DNA of 64,000 bases from Halorubellus salinus (GTDB lineage: Archaea > Halobacteriota > Halobacteria > Halobacteriales > Natrialbaceae). The notes under the pieces were generated by a model. That model ran no database searches. It was given only the letters and a program-made list of their open reading frames with translations, and was not told where the DNA came from. Location: contig NZ_JAJCVI010000002.1 in assembly GCF_020567525.1 (NCBI RefSeq), positions 372,001 to 436,000 on the forward strand, written 5' to 3'. Below, piece after piece: positions 49,134 through 56,504 of this stretch; position 1 is the first letter of the stretch; each line of letters begins with the position of its first letter. Both the position numbers and the translations under genes were made by a program.

Positions 49134-49954
49134 GCGTCACCACCCAGGAAGTTCGCGGCGGTGCCGAACGCGCGAGCGAGTGCGTCGCTCTCGACGAACT
49201 CGTCGGTCGGGCCGTCGAAGTAGATCTCGCGGTTCAGGCAGACGACGCGGTCGGCGTGCTCGGTGACGGCGCCGAGGTCGTGCTCGATGAGGAGGACGGT
49301 GATGCCGGCGCCGTTCAGGGAGTCCAGGAGGTCGTAGAACGCTTCGACGGATTCGACGTCGACGCCGACGGTCGGTTCGTCGAGGACGAGGAGGTCGGCT
49401 TCGCTCGCCAGCGCGCGGGCGATGAACGCACGCTGGCGCTGTCCGCCCGAGAGTTGCGTGACGCGACGGTCGGCGAACGCGCTCATCCCGACGGTCTCGA
49501 GCGCGTCGTGGACGATCGCCCAGTCCTCGTTGCCGAGGCGGCCGAAGCCGACGTGCGGGAACCGCCCCATCTTCACGACCTCGCGGACCGTGATCGGCAT
49601 CTCCTTGGACGCGCTCGCGTGCTGGGCGACGTACCCGATCCGCGAGCCGTCGTCGAACCGATGCGAGGGTTCGCCGAAGATGCTGGCGCTCCCGGCGTCG
49701 GGACGGAGGAGGCCGAGCATGAGCTTCATGAGCGTCGACTTCCCGGAGCCGTTCGGGCCGACGACGGCGACGTACTCGCCGGCGTCGATGCGCAGCGAGA
49801 TGTCCTCGACGACTGGCGTGGACGTGTACCCGAAGTCGACGTCGGTGAGTTCGACGACGGCGTCGGTCGACGGTGCGGCGTCGTCGCGGTGGTCGTGGTC
49901 GGTCTCGGTGTCGTCGTCGGCCGTGGTCGTGGGGGGTGACTGGTTCGCACTCAT
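49130..49954 (-). CDS. Metal ABC transporter ATP-binding protein (ZnuC/MntA family)
   Basis: The 274-residue product begins with an acidic Thr-rich stretch of about 28 residues, then the ABC core: GPNGSGKSTLMKLMLGLLRPD (Walker A), LSGGQRQRAFIARALASEADLLVLDEPT (signature and Walker B) and IEHDLGAVTEHADRV (switch). It powers the neighbouring permease. The start overlaps the stop of the binding-protein gene. The N-terminal extension is longer than in bacterial ZnuC. Confidence 0.93.
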   Translation of the reverse strand: MSANQSPPTTTADDDTETDHDHRDDAAPSTDAVVELTDVDFGYTSTPVVEDISLRIDAGEYVAVVGPNGSGKSTLMKLMLGLLRPDAGSASIFGEPSHRFDDGSRIGYVAQHASASKEMPITVREVVKMGRFPHVGFGRLGNEDWAIVHDALETVGMSAFADRRVTQLSGGQRQRAFIARALASEADLLVLDEPTVGVDVESVEAFYDLLDSLNGAGITVLLIEHDLGAVTEHADRVVCLNREIYFDGPTDEFVESDALARAFGTAANFLGGDA

Positions 49955-51030
49955 TCGAAGTTAGTCCACTCCTCGGCCCAGCCGTCGGGGCCGACGTTCT
50001 CGGGCGCGTCGTTCCCGAGGACGACCTCGAACGTGGGCATGTTGATGTTGTACGCGATCTCCTCGTACCCCCAGTTCTCCTCGACCCACTCCTTGCGGAC
50101 GCCGGCGTACGGCGTCACGGGAAAGTACGCCTCGACCTGCGTTTCGGCGAGGAGTTGCTTCGCGGGTTTGCGGGACTCGAAGACGCCGTTCGCGATGTAC
50201 TTGATGTCGTTCTCGTCGATGACTCGTTTCGCGTCCGCGATGTCCGAGGGTTTGACGTCGCCGCTCGCGGCGAGGTTCGTGACGAGCGGGCGCATGGTGA
50301 CGTCGTACTTCACGCCGATGTATTGGAAGGCGTTGTGCGCGGCGAGCTGGACGACGTCGCGGTCGGCGGCGTCGAAGATCGCCTGGTAGTCATCGTCTAT
50401 CTGCGTGATGGTCTCGTCCTTGTACGTCGTGGCGTTCTCGCGGAGCGCGTCCTCGTGCTCGGGCGCGAGTTCGACGAGGCCCTCGGTGATGTTGTCGATG
50501 GACGTCTTCGCGCGGTCGGGGTCGAGCCAGAAGTGCGGGTCCTTGCCCTTCTGTTGGCCGACGCCTTCCTCGTCGGGGTCGAGCGAGGCGGCGAGGTCGA
50601 CGAGTTCGACGCCTTTCCGGGCGTTGATGAGTTTGGTGTCGACGTCGTCGTCCTTGAGCGTCTGGATGGCGCGGTCGGCCCAGGGCTGGAAGCCGGGGCC
50701 GACGTGGAGGAACGCGTCGGCTTCGATGATGTCCTTCGTGACGCTCGCGTTCGGCTCCCAGCCGTGACCGTGGAGGCCGGTGGGGACGAGGTTCTCGACC
50801 TGGATGGGGGTGCCGTCGACGACGTTCCGCGCGAAGTCGTAGAAGCTGAAGAAGGAGGCGACGACGACGGGGCCGTCGCCGTTCGCGCCGTCGGTTCCGT
50901 TCCCGGGCGAGTTGTTCGCGCTGCCGATGCTGTCGAGGCAGCCGGCGAGGCCGCTCGAGAGGAGTCCTGCGGTCGCTGCGAGGGTGCCGCGTCGAGAGAG
51001 TCGCGGTCGGTCGTCCGTCGAATCGGTCAT
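49951..51030 (-). CDS. Metal ABC transporter substrate-binding lipoprotein (ZnuA family)
   Basis: The 359-residue product begins MTDSTDDRPRLSRRGTLAATAG with lipobox SSGLAGC, a Tat lipoprotein signal. The cluster A-I fold is recognised by VVASFFSFYDFARNVVDG, VPTGLHGHGWEPNASVTKDI (metal-binding His), KDPHFWLDPDRAKTSIDNI (second His) and VQLAAHNAFQYIGVKY (third His). A long His-rich loop as in Zn-specific ZnuA is absent, so Mn is also possible. It is first in the operon, behind an operator at 51087-51100. Confidence 0.92.
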   Translation of the reverse strand: MTDSTDDRPRLSRRGTLAATAGLLSSGLAGCLDSIGSANNSPGNGTDGANGDGPVVVASFFSFYDFARNVVDGTPIQVENLVPTGLHGHGWEPNASVTKDIIEADAFLHVGPGFQPWADRAIQTLKDDDVDTKLINARKGVELVDLAASLDPDEEGVGQQKGKDPHFWLDPDRAKTSIDNITEGLVELAPEHEDALRENATTYKDETITQIDDDYQAIFDAADRDVVQLAAHNAFQYIGVKYDVTMRPLVTNLAASGDVKPSDIADAKRVIDENDIKYIANGVFESRKPAKQLLAETQVEAYFPVTPYAGVRKEWVEENWGYEEIAYNINMPTFEVVLGNDAPENVGPDGWAEEWTNFE

Positions 51031-51086
51031 TGTCGAGTAATTGTAGACCTCGACTAGGATATAGTACTTTCCATCAAAGTATAGAA

Positions 51087-51100
51087 TTAGACGAGTCTAA
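51087..51100. promoter_or_regulatory. Palindromic operator upstream of the metal ABC operon
   Basis: TTAGAC-GA-GTCTAA is a perfect 14-base palindrome. Between it and the start codon at 51030 lies a TATA-like ACTATATCC on the coding strand (about 51053-51062). The element resembles the imperfect palindromes bound by DtxR/MntR/SirR-type metal repressors (TTAGG...CCTAA), so it is probably a metal-dependent operator. Confidence 0.6.
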
Positions 51101-51174
51101 ACTCGTGCCCGTGTCGCGGTTTCGTCCGTGAAACTCCGGGCCGGCAGTCACTCGCGACGCGGTCGCTCTCGGCG

Positions 51175-51223
51175 AAAGCCCGGTCAGGAACGCTCGGCAA
51201 AAGCCCGGTCAGGAACGCTCGGC
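51175..51223. repeat. Tandem 24-base repeat
   Basis: AAAGCCCGGTCAGGAACGCTCGGC occurs at 51175-51198 and 51200-51223, identical across 24 bases with one base between copies. CTCGGCG just upstream extends the similarity. The duplication lies between two convergent transcription units (the metal operon promoter and the bactofilin-like gene). Confidence 0.85.
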
Positions 51224-51276
51224 CCTGGGTCGGTCGTCGCGCTCGAGCGTCGATATCGCGGACGCCGGGACGCCGG

Positions 51277-52158
51277 TCAGCCCGGGATGTCCGCCGGTTC
51301 GAACGCCTGCCAGCCGAAGTACGTGACGAGGACCGCGCCGAAGCCGACGCTCACGACGGTGAGGGTGGCGAGTGCGCCCACGACGGGGATAGCGTCGAGG
51401 AGGTCGAGCGCGACGACGAGGAGTGCTGCGCCGGCAGCGGCCGCGACGTCCGGCCGGTCGATGGGGAGCGCGCGGCCGAGTCGGGCGCCGGCGGCGGCGA
51501 GCGCGTAGAGGAGGACGAGGAGTTCGCCGACGACGCCGAGGACGCTGACGGGGACGAGGACGACGGTGAACGCCATCGCGACGAACCCGACGAGGAGGGT
51601 GACCCCGGCGAGTGCGCCGACGACGCCGGAGACGAGCGCGTGCCCGGTCATCGCGTCGCCGACGGTCGCGAGCGCGTCGGGCGCACGTCGGGCGAGCAGG
51701 AAGGCGAGCGCGGCGAGCGCGAGCGCCTGCATCGCGAGGAACCCGAGGCGTTCGGCGAGCGTGCGCTCCCGGGGTGCGACGTCGACGGTCGTGCGACGCG
51801 GGACGCTCGCTCGGGCGGCGACCGTGGTCGTCCCGCCGAACGACCGGAGGTCGCCCGTTATCGCGGCATCGTCGAGGACGCTGAGGTTCCCCGCGAGGAC
51901 CGTGACCTCGGCGTCGACCGTCCCCTCGACGACCGCCGTCCCGCCGATGACGTAGACCGGGCTGCCGACCGTTGCGTTCGCCGGGACCGTCACGGTCCCG
52001 CCGGCGACGACGATGGGGTCCGTCGCACCTCCAGCGACGACCGCGTCGGCGTCCCGGGCTCCCTCGAAGACGACGTGCATGGCGTCCGGGTCGGCGCCGC
52101 TCGCGCCGATCAGGAGGAGGACGACGACGAGCAGCGGGAGGACGTCCGTGACGCTCAT
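51277..52158 (-). CDS. Bactofilin-like membrane protein
   Basis: The ATG complementary to 52156-52158 gives 293 residues. A signal or membrane segment (LPLLVVVLLLIGASGA) is followed by a beta-helix-like repeat region (VVAGGTVTVPANATVGSPVYVIGGTAVVEGTVDAEVTVLAGNLSVLDDAAITGDLRSFGG), the pattern of bactofilin/polymer-forming domains, then three or four membrane helices. It may form filaments or act as a surface scaffold. It overlaps the MFS gene by GATGAG. Confidence 0.72.
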   Translation of the reverse strand: MSVTDVLPLLVVVLLLIGASGADPDAMHVVFEGARDADAVVAGGATDPIVVAGGTVTVPANATVGSPVYVIGGTAVVEGTVDAEVTVLAGNLSVLDDAAITGDLRSFGGTTTVAARASVPRRTTVDVAPRERTLAERLGFLAMQALALAALAFLLARRAPDALATVGDAMTGHALVSGVVGALAGVTLLVGFVAMAFTVVLVPVSVLGVVGELLVLLYALAAAGARLGRALPIDRPDVAAAAGAALLVVALDLLDAIPVVGALATLTVVSVGFGAVLVTYFGWQAFEPADIPG

Positions 52159-53510
52159 CGCTCTCCCTCCGCGGCGCTCCCCGCCGAGTCCTCGGGGACG
52201 CGGTCGGCGTCGCGAGGGCCGCGCTTCGACCGCGCGATGGCGTGCATGCGCTTCGCGTACGCGCCGACCGCGAGGCCGAACAGGAGCAGGAGTGCGAGCG
52301 CGTTCACGAGGTTGAGGTGCGTGAGGAGCGTGACCTCGGCGTGCGCGAGGTAGAGCGCGACCGCGGTGCTGGCGAACGTGGCGACCCAACCGGCGAGCCC
52401 GATGCCGAGCGCGCTGTGGGTGCCGATGGTGTCGACGGTGGCGAGGTCCGGCCAGAGCGCGAAGTTCATCGTGGTGTAGAAGGAGACGGCGACCGCGTAC
52501 AGCAGCGGGTTCAGGAGACTCGGGGTGCCCGCGGTCGTCGGGAACACCGCGGCGAGCCGGAGTTCGGTCGTGTAGAGGACGTGCGAGAGCGCGAACAGCG
52601 CGAAGATCCAGAGGAAGACGGCGTTCCGACTGAAGTTCACGTAGAGGACGCCCGCGGCAGCCGCGCCGACGACGTGCGCGCCGGCGATGAGGAGGCGCGT
52701 GGAGAGCTGTGGGGACTGCCAGGAGGTGAGGAGGAGCGTGGGCGTCTCGATGATGCGGAGGAACCCGAGGCTGTCGACGAAGAAGACGCCGAACATCAGG
52801 ACCAGCGGCGCGACGAACGCGAGACTGCGGGTGCGGACGGGGTCGGGGTGGTTGAAGCGCCCGCGGCCGAACGCGTCCTGCTGCGCTTCGAGGTCGTCGA
52901 GGACGCGTTCGACGGCGTCGACGCGGCCGCTGGCGAGGACGCCGAGGACGACGATACCGGGCGCCATCGCGACGGTCATGAGCTGGCTGAAGACGACGAC
53001 GTTCCAGTCGAGCGGGATGGCGTTCGCGAGCCCGTACGTGATGGCAGTGATGGCGGCGGCGACGTACCCGCGGTCGGGGACGGGGATGGTGTCGATCGCG
53101 AGCGCGAACGAGACCGGGAAGCCGACGCCGAGTGCGGCCGAGCCGGCGAGAATCCACGCGCCGAAGCCGGGCGCGGTCCGGACGTGCGGGGCGACGACCG
53201 TCAGGACGAACTGGACGCAGACGACGGCGAGGAGGAGTCGGAGTTTCGTGCGGAGGTTCGTGCTCCACCCGCGGCGGTCCATGGCGACGCCGGTTGCGAC
53301 GGCGGCGGCGAACGTGCAGAGCGCGAGGACGCCCATCCAGAGCGAGACGGTCGTCTCCGGGAGGCCGACGAGTCGGGTCCCGAGGTCGATGAGCCCGAGC
53401 TGGACGAACGTGATGTTGTAGTAGTAGCCGGCGGTCATCAGGGCGACGAAGAGCGCGTAGCCGGCGAGCGTCGACCACTCGCGGTCGCGGAGGAACGTCC
53501 AGAGACGCAT
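52155..53510 (-). CDS. MFS-like transporter
   Basis: The ATG complementary to 53508-53510 (MRLWTFLRDREWSTLAGYALF) gives 451 residues; a TTG ten codons earlier is possible. Twelve hydrophobic helices with short basic loops and a long central loop (PDPVRTRSLAFVAPLVLMFGVFFVDSLGF) fit the major facilitator superfamily. Substrate unknown. Its stop overlaps the start of the bactofilin-like gene, so the two form an operon. Confidence 0.8.
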   Translation of the reverse strand: MRLWTFLRDREWSTLAGYALFVALMTAGYYYNITFVQLGLIDLGTRLVGLPETTVSLWMGVLALCTFAAAVATGVAMDRRGWSTNLRTKLRLLLAVVCVQFVLTVVAPHVRTAPGFGAWILAGSAALGVGFPVSFALAIDTIPVPDRGYVAAAITAITYGLANAIPLDWNVVVFSQLMTVAMAPGIVVLGVLASGRVDAVERVLDDLEAQQDAFGRGRFNHPDPVRTRSLAFVAPLVLMFGVFFVDSLGFLRIIETPTLLLTSWQSPQLSTRLLIAGAHVVGAAAAGVLYVNFSRNAVFLWIFALFALSHVLYTTELRLAAVFPTTAGTPSLLNPLLYAVAVSFYTTMNFALWPDLATVDTIGTHSALGIGLAGWVATFASTAVALYLAHAEVTLLTHLNLVNALALLLLFGLAVGAYAKRMHAIARSKRGPRDADRVPEDSAGSAAEGER

Positions 53511-53645
53511 CGTACGTTCGGTGTCGATGCCCGCGGACAAAAAGATGGAGCGCGCCAGCCGTTGCCTGCGGGGGTCGCGAGCGGTCCCACTTCGAGGACC
53601 CCATCGGTGGAGAGATGTCCAGGTTCCTGCAGTATTACCTAACAG

Positions 53646-53687
53646 AATATTGTCCCGGGACCAATATTACAAACCTATGAAAGGTTT
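53646..53687. promoter_or_regulatory. Two inverted repeats upstream of the trans-sulfuration gene
   Basis: AATATTG-TCCCGGGA-C-CAATATT at 53646-53668 is symmetric except for one bulged base. AAACCT-ATGAA-AGGTTT at 53671-53687 is a second perfect 6-base repeat. The CAATATTAC between them (about 53662-53670) is a plausible TATA element, so both repeats surround or cover the promoter. The gene starts at 53715. A regulator of cysteine or methionine metabolism could bind here. Confidence 0.65.
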
Positions 53688-53714
53688 TTTCGCGAGTGAC
53701 GGCGAGTATCACGT

Positions 53715-54968
53715 ATGGACCACGGGGACAACTCACCGAAGTTCGAGACGCTCTCGGTCACGCACGGCGAACGCGCGACGCCCGGCGACCCGATGACGGG
53801 CGACGTCGTCTCGCCCATCCACCTCGCGTCGACGTACGCGCTCCCCGGCCTGGACACCGAGATGTCCCTCGAGGACCTCGACCCGAGCAAGGGCGACTTC
53901 GTCTACTCGCGGCTCTCGAACCCGACTCGTCACGCCGTCGAACAACGCCTCGCCGCCCTCGAAGGCGGCGAGTACGGGTACGCGTTCTCCTCGGGGACCG
54001 CCGCCATCTTCACGTTCCTCCTCGCCGCCGTCGAACCCGGCGACCACGTCGTCGCGTTCGACGACCTCTACGCCGGCACCCGTCGGATGCTCGAGGACGT
54101 CTTCGCGAGCCGCCTGCACGTCGACGTCGACTTCGTCGACGCCACCGACGCCGCGAACGTCGCCGCCGCCGTCACGGACGCGACCACGGTCGTCTGGATG
54201 GAGACGCCGACGAACCCGACGATGAACATGTGCGACGTCGCCGCCATCGCCGAGATCGCCGACGACGCCGACGCCCTGTTCGGCGTCGACAACACGTTCA
54301 TGAGTCCGTACTTCCAGAACCCCCTCGAACTGGGCGCGGACGCGGTCGCGCACTCCACGACGAAGTACCTGAATGGGCACTCGGATTCGGTCGGCGGTGC
54401 GCTCGTCACGGACCACGACGTGCTCGCCGAGGAGGTCGAGTTCCTCCAGACCGTCGGCGTCGGCGACATGCTCTCGCCGTTCGACAGCTACCTCCTGCTG
54501 CGCGGGACGAAGACCCTCCCGATGCGGATGGACCGCCACGAGGCGAACGCGATGGCGGTCGCCGAGTACCTCGAAGCCCACGACCTCGTCGACGCCGTCC
54601 ACTACCCCGGGCTCGAATCCCACCCCCAGCACGACCTCGCGACCGAGCAGATGAGCGGGTACGGTGGCGTGCTGAGCTTCGAGCTCGCGGGCGGCATCGA
54701 GGACGCGAAGCGGTTCCTCGAAGCGCTCGAGGAGTTCACGCTCGCCGTCTCGCTGGGCGGCGTCGAGTCGCTCGTCGAACTCCCCGCGGGCATGACCCAC
54801 GAACCGCTCGCGCCCGAGGAACGCGAGGCACTGGGCATCACGGACACGCTCGTCCGCGCGAGCGTCGGCGTCGAGCACGTCGACGACCTCATGGTGGACC
54901 TCGACCGCGGGTTCGAAGCGATGGTCGACGGCGCCGAGTTCGAGACCACGCCCACCGCCGACGACTGA
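53715..54968 (+). CDS. PLP-dependent trans-sulfuration enzyme
   Basis: The 417-residue product starts MDHGDNSPKFETLSVTHGER. It matches the Cys/Met metabolism PLP enzymes: YSRLSNPTRHAVEQRLAALEGGEY, FSSGTAAIF, WMETPTNPTMNMCDV and the PLP lysine in STTKYLNGHSD (Lys217). Cystathionine gamma-synthase, gamma-lyase or methionine-pathway enzymes are close relatives and cannot be separated here. The promoter has two inverted repeats. It is followed by an MFS transporter after a 115-base gap. Confidence 0.9.
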   Translation: MDHGDNSPKFETLSVTHGERATPGDPMTGDVVSPIHLASTYALPGLDTEMSLEDLDPSKGDFVYSRLSNPTRHAVEQRLAALEGGEYGYAFSSGTAAIFTFLLAAVEPGDHVVAFDDLYAGTRRMLEDVFASRLHVDVDFVDATDAANVAAAVTDATTVVWMETPTNPTMNMCDVAAIAEIADDADALFGVDNTFMSPYFQNPLELGADAVAHSTTKYLNGHSDSVGGALVTDHDVLAEEVEFLQTVGVGDMLSPFDSYLLLRGTKTLPMRMDRHEANAMAVAEYLEAHDLVDAVHYPGLESHPQHDLATEQMSGYGGVLSFELAGGIEDAKRFLEALEEFTLAVSLGGVESLVELPAGMTHEPLAPEEREALGITDTLVRASVGVEHVDDLMVDLDRGFEAMVDGAEFETTPTADD

Positions 54969-55083
54969 CCCAGTCAGTACCTTCGAGACCACGCCCGCCC
55001 CCGCCGACTGAACCGCCGGGGCGAGGACGCCGCCCCCTGTCGGCGGCATCGCCGATCGAGAACGAAACCGTTTCGGGGCGGGC

Positions 55084-56445
55084 GTGGCGAGGGAGACCGT
55101 GACCCTCGGCCTCGACCGCACGCACCTGCAGTTCCCCGTCCTCTACCTCACGCGGTTCGCGACCGGGTTCGGGTTCGCGACGCTCGCCGTCCTGCTGGCG
55201 ACGTACGTCAACCAGTACGACCCGTCCGGGTTGATGCTCGGCCTGTTCACGAGCGGGTTCGCCATCGCGCAGACGGTCGCGGTCGTCCCCATCGCGTACC
55301 TCGGTGACGCACGCGACAAACGGAACGTCCTCGTGGGCGTGCTCGCACTCGGCGTGCTCGCGTACGTCGGGTTCGCCGCGCTCGACGTGTACGGCGGCGG
55401 CGAGTGGGCGTTCGTCGGCGTGCGCGCCATCCAGGGTGCCGCCGTCACCGGCTCCGGACTCCTGTCGCTCGCGCTCGTCGGCGACCGCTCGCCGCCGACC
55501 GACACCGCCCAGTTCATCGGGAAGGCGAACTCGTGGCGGCTCCTCGCCGGCATCCTCGGCGGCGGCCTCTCGGGCATCCTCTACGACGTCTACGGGTTCG
55601 GCGTCGTCTACACCGTCATCGTCGGGCTGCTGTCGGTCGCGATGGCGGGCGTCGTGTTCGTGCTCGCGCCCGACACCTCGCGCGTCGAGGGGTTCCCGTT
55701 CACGGACCTCGCGGTGAACGCGCGCATCCTGACGTTGACCGGCTTCCGCGCGCCGTACGCGGTCGCGGTGACGCTCGTCCGCACGTGGGTGCTCCTGTAC
55801 GCGGGCGTCGAGGCCGTCCAGGGCGGCCTCGGGTTCGCGGCGTTCGCGGTGAGCGTCGTCTACGGCGCCGAACGCTTCACGAACATGATCTGTCAACCCT
55901 ACACCGGCCAGCTCTCGGACCGGTTCGGGCGCGCGATGTTCGTCGCCGCGGGCGGCGGCGCGTACGGCCTCGTCGCGCTCGCGGTCCCGTTCGCGCCGGA
56001 CGTCGGCGCCGCCATCTCCGCCCCCGCGCTGCCCGCGCTCGGACGTGCCGTCGCCGAACTCCCCGGCGTCGCGCTCGTCGTCGACGCCGCCGTCGTCGAA
56101 GGCCTCGTCGAGGACCTCCTCGGGCGTCCCGGTGAATCCTTCGTCGTGCTCGTGGGGCTGAACGGCCTGCTCGGCGTCGCCGACTCGTTCCGCGAGCCCG
56201 CGAGCATGGCGCTGTTCGCGGACGAGGGCAGCGACGGCGACGGCGTCGCCTCCAGCTTCGGCATCCGCGAACTCGTCTGGCGGCCCGGGAGCGTCCTCGC
56301 ACCGCTCGCCGGCGGCGTCCTCACCGAGCAGGTCGGGTACGCGTCGGTGTTCTACGTCGGCGGTGCGAGCGCGCTCGTCGGCGTCGCGCTGTTCCTCGCC
56401 GCACTCTGGTACACGCAGGGCGCAGACGCCCTCACGAGCTGGTAG
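55084..56445 (+). CDS. MFS transporter
   Basis: The GTG at 55084 (MARETVTLGLDRTHLQFPV) gives 453 residues with about twelve membrane helices. The loop GDARDKRNVLVG between helices 2 and 3 and QLSDRFGRAMF between 8 and 9 are typical MFS signatures. Substrate unknown; several haloarchaeal members of this group are annotated as multidrug or sugar exporters. It may follow the PLP enzyme in the same transcript. Confidence 0.85.
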   Translation: MARETVTLGLDRTHLQFPVLYLTRFATGFGFATLAVLLATYVNQYDPSGLMLGLFTSGFAIAQTVAVVPIAYLGDARDKRNVLVGVLALGVLAYVGFAALDVYGGGEWAFVGVRAIQGAAVTGSGLLSLALVGDRSPPTDTAQFIGKANSWRLLAGILGGGLSGILYDVYGFGVVYTVIVGLLSVAMAGVVFVLAPDTSRVEGFPFTDLAVNARILTLTGFRAPYAVAVTLVRTWVLLYAGVEAVQGGLGFAAFAVSVVYGAERFTNMICQPYTGQLSDRFGRAMFVAAGGGAYGLVALAVPFAPDVGAAISAPALPALGRAVAELPGVALVVDAAVVEGLVEDLLGRPGESFVVLVGLNGLLGVADSFREPASMALFADEGSDGDGVASSFGIRELVWRPGSVLAPLAGGVLTEQVGYASVFYVGGASALVGVALFLAALWYTQGADALTSW

Positions 56446-56504
56446 AACGGACTTTTCGAGAGCAGTTGAGCGTCAGCCCGCGGTCTCGTCCGCGAGCGGG
56501 AGCG

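Noticed and set aside
48075-51030. Assigning the metal ABC operon to zinc specifically
   Set aside because: The binding protein lacks a long His-rich loop and the permease and ATPase do not discriminate Zn from Mn; specificity is left open.
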